Source: Paenibacillus macquariensis (GTDB lineage: Bacteria > Bacillota > Bacilli > Paenibacillales > Paenibacillaceae). From it: a stretch of DNA of 64,000 bases. Positions 45,155 through 55,068 of this stretch are shown here, piece after piece. Numbering within the stretch: the stretch's first letter is position 1; each line of letters starts with the position of its first letter. A program made the translations under genes and the position numbers. Where the stretch lies: NCBI RefSeq assembly GCF_900156375.1, contig NZ_FTNK01000015.1:62001-126000 (forward strand), written 5' to 3'. The notes below the pieces were generated by a model. That model was given only the letters and a program-made list of their open reading frames with translations, was not told the origin of the DNA and searched no databases.

Positions 45155-46087
45155 TTAGAATACATACCGGCCCACAAACGAGGTCAACTTGTTACCATAC
45201 CCTTCTTTATCTGCGAAATAGGCGTTCCCATGCTGGGCATTAGGTACGGATAACAGTTCCTTCTCACTGCCTGCGGCTTCGTATAAGCGGTGTACCATAT
45301 CATAAGGAACGAACTTATCTTCATCACCATGGATGAACAGAATCGGAAGTTTGGTTCGACTTACCTGAGTTACTGCTGAAGCTTCTCCAAAGAAATATCC
45401 TGCCTTCATTCTGCATATTAGGCTCGTTAATGGAATCAACGGGAAGGCTGGTAATTTGTACATGGTTTTCAATTGATAGCTCAAAATATCTTTAACCGAA
45501 GTATAGGCACAGTCAGACACGATACACTTCACCTGGTCAGGCAAAGGTTCGCCACTCGTCATTAATACAGTAGATCCACCCATAGAGATGCCATGAAGAA
45601 TAATTTGCGAATCTTCCCCTTGGCTTTTAATAATATAATCAATCCATTTCAGATAGTCCTTGCGATCATGCCAACCAAACCCAATGTAATGTCCTTCACT
45701 CTGACCATGTCCCCTGTCATCTGGCATCAGTACGTGATATCCAAGATCCTGATACATCTTGGCGAAGTTCGACATGTCTCTTCCTTGCCCTGAGTATCCG
45801 TGTGCCAGAATGACGACTTTATTCGAATCCGTCAGTGAAGGAACATAATAGCCTGCTAACTGCAAACCATCATCAGACCGAATATGAACAGTCTCCATTG
45901 GCTGTGTCTGCAACCAATCGTTAGCATATTCCCAAGGATGTGTTGCTTTTATCAAGTTAGGATCGGCATTCATGAAATCCTTATTATTACGTAGAATACC
46001 TACGTTGTATAAATAAATACTTGCAGTAATAAGAACTAACATCAGCACGGCAATAACACTCACTATAGCCACGATCACAGTCCACAT
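45155..46087 (-). CDS. Membrane-anchored alpha/beta hydrolase
   Basis: About 310 residues from the ATG at 46087 (GAGAGGG upstream); longer starts lack a ribosome site. An N-terminal helix (about residues 1-28, MWTVIVAIVSVIAVLMLVLI) anchors an alpha/beta hydrolase domain. It has oxyanion segment VVILAHGYSGQGRDM, nucleophile elbow HGISMGGSTV, the acid in FIHGDEDKFVP and catalytic His in VPNAQHGNAYF. Similar proteins in Bacillales are serine esterase/BAAT-like hydrolases of unknown substrate. It stands alone, convergent with the exporter operon. Confidence 0.88.
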   Translation of the reverse strand: MWTVIVAIVSVIAVLMLVLITASIYLYNVGILRNNKDFMNADPNLIKATHPWEYANDWLQTQPMETVHIRSDDGLQLAGYYVPSLTDSNKVVILAHGYSGQGRDMSNFAKMYQDLGYHVLMPDDRGHGQSEGHYIGFGWHDRKDYLKWIDYIIKSQGEDSQIILHGISMGGSTVLMTSGEPLPDQVKCIVSDCAYTSVKDILSYQLKTMYKLPAFPLIPLTSLICRMKAGYFFGEASAVTQVSRTKLPILFIHGDEDKFVPYDMVHRLYEAAGSEKELLSVPNAQHGNAYFADKEGYGNKLTSFVGRYVF

Positions 46088-46311
46088 ATGTCCCTCTCCC
46101 ATTACGATAAATAAATTTCTTATTACAATATGCTTCCGTATTGTCTCAATTTCAAGTATAAAGGATCTGTAACGTTTATAATATCGTTTTACATATAATG
46201 TCCATTCTTCTGCTCCTCCATCCAATGATGAAATCCATTTGTCAGTTTACCCTTAAATTATGATATATTTTCTAAGTAGGAATGATTTTTATAGAGGAGG
46301 ACGACGTGCAG

Positions 46312-47703
46312 ATGGAGTACAGAATCGAGAAAGATACAATTGGTGAAATAAAAGTGCCTGCGGACAAGCTATGGGCGGCACAGACCCAACGCAGCTTTGA
46401 GAACTTTCAAATTGGTACTGAGAAAATGCCTTTGGATCTGATCCGGGTATTTGCAATCCTTAAGAAAAGTGCTGCACTAGCCAACGGTAAGCTTGGCAAA
46501 ATGGACCCACTCAAGGTACAAGCCATTGTTGAGGCTGCTGATGAGATTATCGAAGGTAAACTCGATGAACACTTTCCGCTCGCCGTCTGGCAGACAGGCA
46601 GTGGTACCCAGTCCAATATGAACGTTAATGAAGTCATTGCGAATCGTGCGAATCAGCTATTATCTCAAAAGGATAGTACTGTGCGCATTCACCCTAACGA
46701 TGATGTGAACAAATCTCAAAGCTCCAATGATACGTTCCCAACAGCAATGCATATGGCTGCACTTATAGCCGTCGAAGATCAATTACTACCTTCTCTACAA
46801 CAGCTTAAAGAGACATTCCGCCTCAAAATGGAGAAATTCCAAGACATTATCAAGATTGGAAGAACACATTTACAAGATGCTACGCCTATAACCTTAGGTC
46901 AAGAAGTTAGTGGATGGCACAGAATGCTTGAGAAGACAGAGACGATGATTCAAAGCAGTGTTGAATATGTTCGTGAACTCGCTATTGGTGGTACTGCCGT
47001 TGGAACAGGAATTAATGCTCATCCGAAATTCGGAGACATGGTCGCTGAGGAGATCAGTACCTTAACAGGTAAAACCTTCACTTCAGCATCGAACAAATTC
47101 CATTCCCTCACAAGCCACGATGAACTTGTCTATGTCCATGGGGCCCTGAAAGCGCTTGCCACAGATCTCATGAAAATTGCAAATGATGTGAGATGGTTAG
47201 CTAGTGGTCCACGATGTGGGATTGGTGAACTCATTATTCCAGAAAATGAACCCGGAAGTTCCATCATGCCAGGTAAAGTGAACCCAACGCAAAGTGAAGC
47301 ACTTACGATGGTCGTATGCCAAGTCATGGGTAACGATGCGGCAATCGGATTTGCAGCTAGCCAAGGGAACTTCGAGTTAAATGTGTTCAAGCCAGTCATT
47401 ATCTATAATTTCCTTCAATCTGCAGGTCTATTAGCAGATGCTATGCGTTCATTCAACGATAACTGTGCTGTAGGAATTGAGCCTAATTATGCCGTTATTC
47501 AGCGTAACTTAGACCAATCCCTCATGCTAGTTACTGCTCTCAATCCGCATATCGGATACGAGAATGCTGCAGCTGTAGCTAAGCTCGCGCATAAAGAGGG
47601 TCTGACACTTAAAGAAGCGGCTCTACGCAGTAATCTATTAACAGAAGAGCAGTTCGATAAGGTTGTTCGCCCTGAACAAATGATCCATCCGAAGGAAGAC
47701 TAA
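46312..47703 (+). CDS. fumC: Fumarate hydratase, class II
   Basis: A 463-residue homotetrameric-type fumarase. It has the fumarase/aspartase signature GSSIMPGKVNP, the substrate segments GSGTQSNMNVNEVIANRA and GRTHLQDATPITLGQE. It converts fumarate to malate in the citric acid cycle. GAGGAGG precedes both a GTG at 46306 and the ATG at 46312; the ATG gives the usual MEYRIEKDT start. It is a single gene ending at the hairpin at 47731-47774. Confidence 0.95.
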   Translation: MEYRIEKDTIGEIKVPADKLWAAQTQRSFENFQIGTEKMPLDLIRVFAILKKSAALANGKLGKMDPLKVQAIVEAADEIIEGKLDEHFPLAVWQTGSGTQSNMNVNEVIANRANQLLSQKDSTVRIHPNDDVNKSQSSNDTFPTAMHMAALIAVEDQLLPSLQQLKETFRLKMEKFQDIIKIGRTHLQDATPITLGQEVSGWHRMLEKTETMIQSSVEYVRELAIGGTAVGTGINAHPKFGDMVAEEISTLTGKTFTSASNKFHSLTSHDELVYVHGALKALATDLMKIANDVRWLASGPRCGIGELIIPENEPGSSIMPGKVNPTQSEALTMVVCQVMGNDAAIGFAASQGNFELNVFKPVIIYNFLQSAGLLADAMRSFNDNCAVGIEPNYAVIQRNLDQSLMLVTALNPHIGYENAAAVAKLAHKEGLTLKEAALRSNLLTEEQFDKVVRPEQMIHPKED

Positions 47704-47730
47704 TAAATACTTAATTACGTCTGCGTTTCA

Positions 47731-47774
47731 AAAGACCGTTCAGCAGGTATCATTGCTGGACGGTCTTCTTTTTT
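47731..47774. terminator. Terminator after fumC
   Basis: The stem AAGACCGTTCAGCA/TGCTGGACGGTCTT is followed by a T run. It can also serve the convergent GNAT gene. Confidence 0.85.
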
Positions 47775-47802
47775 CGTATCAGGCTATTCAAGAAATATTT
47801 CA

Positions 47803-48732
47803 TTAATTCGTGTTTTGTTTTTGATATGTGATCCACGTAGGAGCTGGCTTAAAGGGGAACGCTGCCAACATCTCCATTTGATAATGATCTGTTGAGTCAA
47901 TTTCGGCTTTCAGGGTATACTCCTGAGCATGAGCATATGTGATTTGATTCGCAGTTAATTGCTTCAAGAGATTACCTAGATTAACCTTATCCTCCTTACA
48001 TCCTCTCCAACCTAATTCCACATATCCTGGTTGTTCTGAATGGTGTAATAAAGCATAGCCAAGTATCGTATTATCACTTCTATCCATTGCTATAAAGGAA
48101 GCTTCAATAATAAGATCATCTGCCTGCAAAAAACGCATCCAACTTTCATCATCATGAATTCCTAAGCGATTTACGAGGTGAGTCTCTTCATACACTTGTC
48201 TTACAATGGTTATGAGTTCCTTCATGATCATGATCTCAGGGATCCGACCAACTTCATATAAGCTCTTAAAAATGATATCTTGACCACCCTCGAGGTGTGG
48301 CATTACTTTCTCTAACCATGGCATCACATCATCTGGATCTAATTCAGGCATATATGTCCTTCTTACTTCTGTGAATCCGTTGTTCTTATATGTCATGTTA
48401 AGGTATTGAGCCGTCTCCCAAATAGAAGCTTGCAAGGGGTATATCACATCCAATCTCTCGACCTCATGCAGTAATAGGGTTTCAACGCTCAAGCCCTGAT
48501 ACGCAGGATGAATAACGATGGAGATATATGTACAATATGGATGCATCTTATTTGTCCATCCAACCACGTATCCAATCACTTTATCTATACGTTTTGCAGT
48601 AAATGCAAATATTCGACGTGGATGATCAATTCGTCCAAGATTCTCTCCCTCGAGACATAGCTTCATTAATTCCTCCACTTGAAGTAAATCGTTATCCTCA
48701 TAATTTGTTACGACTACATGAAACCCCGACAT
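47803..48732 (-). CDS. GNAT-type acetyltransferase family protein (two-domain)
   Basis: A 309-residue protein starting MSGFHVVVTNYEDNDLLQVE. The N-terminal GNAT-like domain has acetyl-CoA-loop-like HPAYQGLSVETLLLHEVERL; the second half (about residues 165-309) repeats the fold (DNTILGYALLHHSEQPGYVELGWRGC). This matches double-GNAT proteins of Bacillales. The acceptor is unknown. It is transcribed alone; the start lies close to a perfect GGAAGGGGA. Confidence 0.8.
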   Translation of the reverse strand: MSGFHVVVTNYEDNDLLQVEELMKLCLEGENLGRIDHPRRIFAFTAKRIDKVIGYVVGWTNKMHPYCTYISIVIHPAYQGLSVETLLLHEVERLDVIYPLQASIWETAQYLNMTYKNNGFTEVRRTYMPELDPDDVMPWLEKVMPHLEGGQDIIFKSLYEVGRIPEIMIMKELITIVRQVYEETHLVNRLGIHDDESWMRFLQADDLIIEASFIAMDRSDNTILGYALLHHSEQPGYVELGWRGCKEDKVNLGNLLKQLTANQITYAHAQEYTLKAEIDSTDHYQMEMLAAFPFKPAPTWITYQKQNTN

Positions 48733-48812
48733 CTGCTCAATCCCCTTCCCTTTCTAGTGGGAAATACTTACACTCTTACTCACAAGTCTATCACCTAACT
48801 TCTATCTTGTAA

Positions 48813-48848
48813 CACAAAAGGCACCTTCCATAATGGAAAGTACCTTTA
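48813..48848 (-). terminator. Terminator of the cyd operon
   Basis: The imperfect stem AAAGGTACTTTCCA/TGGAAGGTGCCTTTT on the minus strand is followed by a T-rich run. It lies beyond the tandem repeat that follows cydC. Confidence 0.65.
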
Positions 48849-48880
48849 TCATTCACCGCTAATTTTTATAGGACGGACTA

Positions 48881-48919
48881 TCTCTATCTCTATCTCTATC
48901 TCTATCTCTATCTCTATCT
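48881..48919. repeat. Tandem repeat, unit TCTCTA (about 6 copies)
   Basis: About six and a half perfect 6-bp copies, decaying into TTTATATCTAATTC at one end, lie in the untranslated stretch after cydC and before its terminator. Confidence 0.9.
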
Positions 48920-48981
48920 TTATATCTAATTCTATTAATCTAGCTATTTCTCGATCCCTTAACCCTCCCACTCACAATCCC

Positions 48982-50775
48982 TCATGAAAAAAATGCCTCA
49001 GGTCGATCAAGATGATACAGATTGCGGTAACGTGGGTATTTCTCCATGAGTTCCGCATGAGAACCTCTCATCTCAATCTTTCCGTTCTCCATAAAGATAA
49101 TCTCATCCATATGTTCCGCTCCGACGAGATGATGGGTTACCCAGACCAGTGATTTCCCTTCTAGGGTATCAAAGATCGTCGAGAGTAGGTCATTCTCTGT
49201 CCTTGGATCGAGGCCTACGGTTGGTTCATCAAGAATGACAACAGATGTATCCTGTAACAGGACACGTGCCAACGCAATCCGTTGTCGTTCGCCCCCTGAG
49301 AATCGTTGTCCCGTCTCATGCATGGCGGTCTTATACCCCTTAGGAAGCGATTCAATCAGACGATCCATCTTCACTTTCCGAGCTACTTCACTAATCTCCT
49401 CATCTGATGCATCAAGTTTCCCCAGCCGAATGTTATTCGTAACGGATGTATCGAATAAATGAGGACTTTGGTTCAATACGGAAATAAGACTAGGAATATG
49501 TTCTCCGAATCGACTGGCATCCGTCCCTTGAATCGTAGCACTACCCTGTTCAGGTGTAACCGCACCTTGGATCAATTTCAGTAGCGTCGATTTCCCAGCA
49601 CCACTTCGTCCCATGATGGCTACTTTCTTCCCTTGAGGTATATCTAATGTAATGTCTTCGAAAGACCACGGACCTTCTGCAACATATCGATGGGAGGCGC
49701 GATCAATCTTAATATGTGCATCCTGTCTGGCTCTATTAACAAGATCGTCGCTAACGATTCCCATCGGAGAGGACTCTCCAGCTTCAGAATGATCATTCTG
49801 AACTAAACCTTTCACCTGAATACCTGCATCCTCAATTTCTCTCAACCTTGCATAAGAACCTTGATAACGTGGTATTTTCTCCACAGACTCAGAGATCGGT
49901 AGGAATGCATCCATCAATGGGAAAACAATAAGTACAAACGCAGCGATCATCGTAGACGCAATTGCTCCATCAGCATACTGCTGACCTGCCCAATACAACA
50001 TGCAGACTACTGCAATACCCACAGTGGCTTGGCCGATCAATTGTCTCCATCTCGCCCAAGCACTTAGCTTACGATCTATTCTTGCTACTTCTAGTTCATC
50101 ACCCTCATAGAGCTCCACGAATTGAGCTGGTCTACCGCTGATCACCCAATCACTCATACCGAGTACAGCATCTGTTAACGTCTGATACAACCGACCACGC
50201 ATCTGCTGTGACTGCTTATTCTTTTTCTTCGTAAGCCACAAAGAAATCCACGGTAGAACCAAGATCAGAATGAGCAGATACAATGCCATGAATAACGCGA
50301 ATTGCAAATCGAATTGTCCCAATGCTATTATCGAGACTGTATATAACAACAAGGCTACTAGACTTGGAAAAATAGTACGTAGATACACATCCTGTAACTT
50401 CTCAATATCTTCTGCTAGAATTCCAAGGATATCCCCGGTACGAAACCGTGATGAAATAAATAATGCTTGGGGTTCCAGAATCCGATACATCTGTACGCGC
50501 ATTTTCGATAGAATACGTAGAATCGTATCATGACCCACGAGACGCTCCACATAATGAACCACAGATCTACTCGTTCCGAAGGTTCTTACGATGACAATCT
50601 GCACATACACCATCAAGATATTCTCTGGACGAAGAGCAGACTTGGAGATGAGGTATCCTGACGAGAACATCAGACTACTTGCCGTAAATACCGTCAGGGC
50701 ACCCAGTGCAACAATCACTACGAACCGCCAGAAGTATGAAGTGATATAAGGCCGTAGCCATTGTTCGCGTCTCAT
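48982..50775 (-). CDS. cydC: Thiol reductant ABC exporter subunit CydC
   Basis: A 597-residue half-transporter. The membrane domain (about residues 1-320) starts RREQWLRPYITSYFWRF. The NBD has Walker A GRSGAGKST, signature FSGGERQR, Walker B VVILDEPTVGLD and H-loop VWVTHHLVG. It pairs with CydD to export cysteine/glutathione-type thiols needed to assemble cytochrome bd. It is the last gene of cydABDC, overlapping cydD by 4 bp (ATGA). Confidence 0.93.
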   Translation of the reverse strand: MRREQWLRPYITSYFWRFVVIVALGALTVFTASSLMFSSGYLISKSALRPENILMVYVQIVIVRTFGTSRSVVHYVERLVGHDTILRILSKMRVQMYRILEPQALFISSRFRTGDILGILAEDIEKLQDVYLRTIFPSLVALLLYTVSIIALGQFDLQFALFMALYLLILILVLPWISLWLTKKKNKQSQQMRGRLYQTLTDAVLGMSDWVISGRPAQFVELYEGDELEVARIDRKLSAWARWRQLIGQATVGIAVVCMLYWAGQQYADGAIASTMIAAFVLIVFPLMDAFLPISESVEKIPRYQGSYARLREIEDAGIQVKGLVQNDHSEAGESSPMGIVSDDLVNRARQDAHIKIDRASHRYVAEGPWSFEDITLDIPQGKKVAIMGRSGAGKSTLLKLIQGAVTPEQGSATIQGTDASRFGEHIPSLISVLNQSPHLFDTSVTNNIRLGKLDASDEEISEVARKVKMDRLIESLPKGYKTAMHETGQRFSGGERQRIALARVLLQDTSVVILDEPTVGLDPRTENDLLSTIFDTLEGKSLVWVTHHLVGAEHMDEIIFMENGKIEMRGSHAELMEKYPRYRNLYHLDRPEAFFS

Positions 50776-52502
50776 AGCACACCTTCCAGTTGTGATCTAA
50801 TTAATGCATAATACACGCCCTTACAGGCAAGTAGCTCCTCGTGGGTACCGATCTCAGCGACCTTTCCTTGATCCATCACTATGATCTGATCCATGTCAGG
50901 CATCCAGTGTAATCGGTGAGTTGCAAGAAATACTAATTTCCCTTCAAAAAGAGAGAGCATCGTCTTCTTCAACTCATACTCCGTCTCAATGTCCAAATGT
51001 GCCGTCGGTTCATCTAATAGAATAACGGGGCGATCACTGAGGAACGCTCGCGCAAGCGCAACACGCTGCGCCTGTCCGCCGCTAAGCGTACGACCTCCAC
51101 CACCAATGACCTCATCATAGCCAAGCGGCAAGCTACTCACGAGATCCAACAATCCCGCATTCTTTACTGCTTGTTCTACTTCTTCCTGGCTAGCATTCGG
51201 TGTGTAGAACTTCACATTATCTGCGAGACTGCTACTGAACAGATACGGGCTCTGTGGAATATACGTCATCTGATTCTGCCACGATTCATCTGTTAGAGCC
51301 GGAAGACGATGCCCGTTCAATTCGACATCACCTGATGAAGGCGGCAGGAATCCACTTAGAACATCTATCAATGTTGATTTACCCGCACCACTTTCACCAA
51401 TAATTCCAATCTTACGCATTCCTTGAATATGCAAGGTTACATCCTGTAAAGAATGTGGTCCCTCAGCTTCATGCTGAACCTGTACATGAGATAACGTTAG
51501 CTGACTATCCGATCTCCAAGAATAGGAGAATCCATTAGGTAACGTTACATCCATCTTTTGTATCGGCATATCAATAATGGCTTGAATCGCTTCTCCCGCC
51601 TCTTTACCATTCAAAGTCGCATGATAATCGGCTCCCACCATACGTACCGGTAGGAAATACTCAGGAGCTAGGATAAGGATCGTTAATGCCGTCACTAGCA
51701 TCATATCGCCATTCACCAAGCGAAGGCCCAGACCCACCGCTACGGACGCTACAGACAGCATCGTGAAGAAGTCTAAGGCGAATGAGGATAGAAAGGCGAC
51801 GCGTAAAGTACGCATTGTAGCCTTTCTGTACTTATCACTAACATTGCCAATCGTCTTAGCGTGAGATTTGCTGCGTCCTAAATATTTCAATGTCTCAAGC
51901 CCACGTAAGGAATCCACGAAGTGGTTCGCTAAATTACGGTACGAGACCATTTGACTGTCTACTTGCTTACGAGAAGATAGACCGATTAGGATCATAAAGA
52001 CGATTAGAATCGGCATCGTAACTAACAATATAATCGCCGACTGCACATCCTGCGTAAAGATATAAATGAAAATTACTGCAGGTATAATAGCGGTAGCCAC
52101 CATACGCGGAATAATCAGTTCCAAATACACTTTAAACTTAAGGACACCGTCCAGAACAAGTGTAACAAGCTTTCCTGTTCCTTCCGTCTTTGCGAATCGT
52201 GGCCCCAATAGGAATAACTTATCCATCAGCCTTTTACGCAATAACGCACCGGTATGCTCAGCATAGCGGTACGTTATTTTTTGTTGCGCAAAATTCGTGA
52301 GATGCCTTACCAAGAAAGCAGCTAGGAATTGGATTATTACTGCTTTCTGATCTTGTAATGTTCCTCCGGCAAAGAGGGCGGAGACAACTTCCGATAACGT
52401 TCTAGCCATCCATAGAATGGATATACTTTGCACTAAGGTCAGCAGTGCTACCGCCACTAAGACGGGTTTAATACCTTTGAAGCCTAATAGATTACGACCC
52501 AT
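50772..52502 (-). CDS. cydD: Thiol reductant ABC exporter subunit CydD
   Basis: A 576-residue half-transporter. The membrane domain (about 1-320) is followed by an NBD with Walker A GESGAGKST, signature LSGGQAQR and Walker B VILLDEPTAHLD, plus H-loop FLATHRLHW. It is the partner of CydC. Its ATG overlaps the cydB stop by one base, so translation is coupled with cydB and cydC. Confidence 0.93.
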   Translation of the reverse strand: MGRNLLGFKGIKPVLVAVALLTLVQSISILWMARTLSEVVSALFAGGTLQDQKAVIIQFLAAFLVRHLTNFAQQKITYRYAEHTGALLRKRLMDKLFLLGPRFAKTEGTGKLVTLVLDGVLKFKVYLELIIPRMVATAIIPAVIFIYIFTQDVQSAIILLVTMPILIVFMILIGLSSRKQVDSQMVSYRNLANHFVDSLRGLETLKYLGRSKSHAKTIGNVSDKYRKATMRTLRVAFLSSFALDFFTMLSVASVAVGLGLRLVNGDMMLVTALTILILAPEYFLPVRMVGADYHATLNGKEAGEAIQAIIDMPIQKMDVTLPNGFSYSWRSDSQLTLSHVQVQHEAEGPHSLQDVTLHIQGMRKIGIIGESGAGKSTLIDVLSGFLPPSSGDVELNGHRLPALTDESWQNQMTYIPQSPYLFSSSLADNVKFYTPNASQEEVEQAVKNAGLLDLVSSLPLGYDEVIGGGGRTLSGGQAQRVALARAFLSDRPVILLDEPTAHLDIETEYELKKTMLSLFEGKLVFLATHRLHWMPDMDQIIVMDQGKVAEIGTHEELLACKGVYYALIRSQLEGVL

Positions 52503-53515
52503 TAGTACTCCAAATGATCCTTCGCGTTCACACGTTTATGGAATACGAAGTAACTCCATATTTGATATCCTAGTACAAAAGGAAGCAAAGTAAGTGCGAT
52601 GATGGACATGACCTTTAATGAATATTGACCTGATGCAGCATTCGTGATCGTCAGACTATAAGCATCACTAATGGAGCTAACCATGACCCGTGGGAACAAT
52701 CCAATAAATATGGAAGTGAAGGATATGGCAATAATAGCTCCTGTCATACCAAAAGCCCAACCATCTCTTTTACGAGAAATAAAGAATGCAGCTAGGAGAT
52801 ATGCGATCACCCCTACCACAGCGACTACGCTCAGAATAGTACCCCGAACTTCGAATACATCAGTATTAAAGTACGTCATAACAGCAAATCCAACCATTAG
52901 AATAGCAAGAGGAATCAGAAGTTTCTTAGCCATCGCACGTGCTCTGTCTTGTAAATCACCTAATACTCTTAAGGTAGTGAACATCAGACCATGCACTAGA
53001 CAAAGTACAACGACCGTAATACCTCCAAGTAACGTATAAGCATTCACTACATCAAACAATCCTGCATTCATATTCATGTCTTCGCCAATGGGAACACCCT
53101 GGATCAGACAAGCGAATACCACACCGAATAGTAGTGGCGGTAATAAGCTACCGCAGAATATGACGATATCCCACGTTTTCTTCCATGTCTCAGAAGCAAC
53201 CTTACCTCTAAATTCGAATGCTACACCACGACCAATCAGGGCCAATAGAACAAATACGAGTGGTGTGTAGAATCCACTAAATAATGTGGCATACCAATGC
53301 GGGAAAGCTGCAAACATCGCCCCTCCTGCAGTAATCAACCATACTTCATTCGCATCCCAGAAAGGACCAATCGAATTAATCAATACACGACGCTCTGTGT
53401 CATTCTTAGCAAGAATCGTTGTAGACATCCCTACACCGAAGTCGAAACCTTCTAAGAAGAAAAACCCAACAAATAATACTGCAATCAACAAGAACCACAA
53501 CTCATTAAGAGACAT
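52502..53515 (-). CDS. cydB: Cytochrome d ubiquinol/menaquinol oxidase subunit II
   Basis: About 337 residues from the ATG at 53515, with AAGGAGG upstream; it starts MSLNELWFLLIAVLFVGFFF. Multiple membrane helices and the conserved LEGFDFGVGM and PFWDANEVWLITAGGAMFAAFP motifs identify CydB. With CydA it forms the high-affinity cytochrome bd quinol oxidase used at low oxygen. It overlaps the cydA stop by 11 bp. Confidence 0.95.
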   Translation of the reverse strand: MSLNELWFLLIAVLFVGFFFLEGFDFGVGMSTTILAKNDTERRVLINSIGPFWDANEVWLITAGGAMFAAFPHWYATLFSGFYTPLVFVLLALIGRGVAFEFRGKVASETWKKTWDIVIFCGSLLPPLLFGVVFACLIQGVPIGEDMNMNAGLFDVVNAYTLLGGITVVVLCLVHGLMFTTLRVLGDLQDRARAMAKKLLIPLAILMVGFAVMTYFNTDVFEVRGTILSVVAVVGVIAYLLAAFFISRKRDGWAFGMTGAIIAISFTSIFIGLFPRVMVSSISDAYSLTITNAASGQYSLKVMSIIALTLLPFVLGYQIWSYFVFHKRVNAKDHLEY

Positions 53516-54905
53516 GATACCCCTCCTTATCAAATGGGTCGTGAGATTCTTCTATATGGGAACCTGTGTCATTGGGCCCCTTCTTGATCACACGAACAAA
53601 TAAATAAACCAATATGATAGCTAACACTGTATAAGCAAGTGAGAACGAAATGAGTGAGAACAATATCTGTCCAGCTGAAACGTTAGGTGAAATACTATCT
53701 TCTGTCTTAAATAATCCGAATACAGTCCAAGGTTGGCGACCAATCTCGGTCATAATCCATCCTGCCCAGTTCGCAATAAATGGTAACGAAATAGCCCCTA
53801 CCATGATACGCATGAACCATTTATTCGTTTGCTCCAGCTTCTTACGAGCAACGAGATAGACACCATACACACTTAGAAGAATTAGAGCTGATCCACTTGC
53901 TACCATGATACGGAAGCTCCAGAAGGTCGTACGTACTGGCGGAATATAATCACCAGGACCATATTTCTGTTCATACTCAGCTTGTAACTCATTCATCCCT
54001 ACTACTTCTCCTGAGAACTTACTATAGGACAAGAAACTAAGCAGATATGGAATTTTGAAGGTCATCCCATTTTCTTTCTTCTCAGGGTCTATGGTCGCAA
54101 TAACAGTCCAAGGAGCCGGGTCAGAACTTGTTTCCCATAGGGCTTCAGAAGCCGCCATCTTCATCGGTTGAGTCTTTACTAAATACTGTGCTTGACTATG
54201 TCCTACGAGTGCAACACCAATGGACGATACCAAGCCTACAATAATCGCAATAATAAAAGATTTCTTGAAAAACTCAAAATCTTGACGTTTCAACATTTTA
54301 TAAGCACTGATACCTGTAATCAAGAAGGCACCCGTCATAAATGCAGCAAGGATCGTATGAGGGAACTCTAATAGAACCTGCCCGTTTGTGATCAATGCTA
54401 AGAAATCATTCATCTCGGCTCGACCATTATTGATCGTGAATCCAACAGGTCTTTGCATGAAGGAATTCGCTACTAGAATCCAGAAGGCAGACATTGTCGT
54501 ACCAATAGCTACTAACCAAATACACATTAAGTGAAGCTTCTTAGATAGACGTTCCCATCCAAAGATCCATATTCCTAAGAATGTAGACTCCAAGAAAAAG
54601 GCTAGTAACGCTTCTACCGCTAGTGGAGCCCCGAACACATCTCCTACAAATCTTGAATAATCTGACCAATTCATACCGAACTGAAATTCTTGCAATATCC
54701 CAGTCACGACACCAACAGCAAAGTTAATGAGGAACAAATGTCCCCAGAATTTAGCCATCTTTTTGTATACTTCCTTACCTTTGACCACGTACATTGTTTC
54801 CATGATCGCAATCAACAACGCTAATCCAATAGACAATGGTACAAAGATAAAGTGAAACAACGTTGTCGACGCAAACTGGATGCGTGAGAGCATAACCGGA
54901 TCCAT
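53505..54905 (-). CDS. cydA: Cytochrome d ubiquinol/menaquinol oxidase subunit I
   Basis: A 466-residue CydA with the haem-binding and quinol-site residues: RIQFASTTLFHFIFVPL (haem ligand His) and GRQPWTVFGLFKT (quinol loop). The haem/proton segments FGMNWSDYSRFVGDVFGAPLAVEALLAFF are also present. It is the Q-loop-short form typical of Bacillales, with KKENGMTFKIPYLLSFLSY. It is the first gene of cydABDC; the 360-bp upstream region carries two TGTGA-N6-TCACA boxes. Confidence 0.96.
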   Translation of the reverse strand: MDPVMLSRIQFASTTLFHFIFVPLSIGLALLIAIMETMYVVKGKEVYKKMAKFWGHLFLINFAVGVVTGILQEFQFGMNWSDYSRFVGDVFGAPLAVEALLAFFLESTFLGIWIFGWERLSKKLHLMCIWLVAIGTTMSAFWILVANSFMQRPVGFTINNGRAEMNDFLALITNGQVLLEFPHTILAAFMTGAFLITGISAYKMLKRQDFEFFKKSFIIAIIVGLVSSIGVALVGHSQAQYLVKTQPMKMAASEALWETSSDPAPWTVIATIDPEKKENGMTFKIPYLLSFLSYSKFSGEVVGMNELQAEYEQKYGPGDYIPPVRTTFWSFRIMVASGSALILLSVYGVYLVARKKLEQTNKWFMRIMVGAISLPFIANWAGWIMTEIGRQPWTVFGLFKTEDSISPNVSAGQILFSLISFSLAYTVLAIILVYLFVRVIKKGPNDTGSHIEESHDPFDKEGYHVS

Positions 54906-55012
54906 GATTTTAATCCCTCTTCCTTGTTTAAAGTTTCCAATAACTTAATCATTGAACACACGAAAATTAATATCTTATATTTTATATTTTGTCAGAGACT
55001 CCCCAATTCAAA

Positions 55013-55028
55013 TGTGATATAAATCACA
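55013..55028. promoter_or_regulatory. Fnr/Crp-type box 1 upstream of cydA
   Basis: TGTGA-TATAAA-TCACA, extended to a 22-bp near-perfect palindrome (55010-55031). This is exactly the TGTGA-N6-TCACA consensus known for Bacillus subtilis Fnr. It lies about 108 bp before the cydA ATG. Confidence 0.7.
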
Positions 55029-55052
55029 TTTATAGGGAAAATATCGTCACAT

Positions 55053-55068
55053 TGTGAAGTTTGTCACA
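55053..55068. promoter_or_regulatory. Fnr/Crp-type box 2 upstream of cydA
   Basis: TGTGA-AGTTTG-TCACA, centred exactly 40 bp (close to four helical turns) from box 1. The surrounding TTGTGA...CACAA also resembles a Rex box, so Rex binding is an alternative. Confidence 0.65.

Noticed and set aside
48881..48919. Tandem TCTCTA stretch as a CRISPR array
   Set aside because: The units are 6 bp with no spacers; this is a plain microsatellite. The same holds for the 10-bp repeat at 39121.
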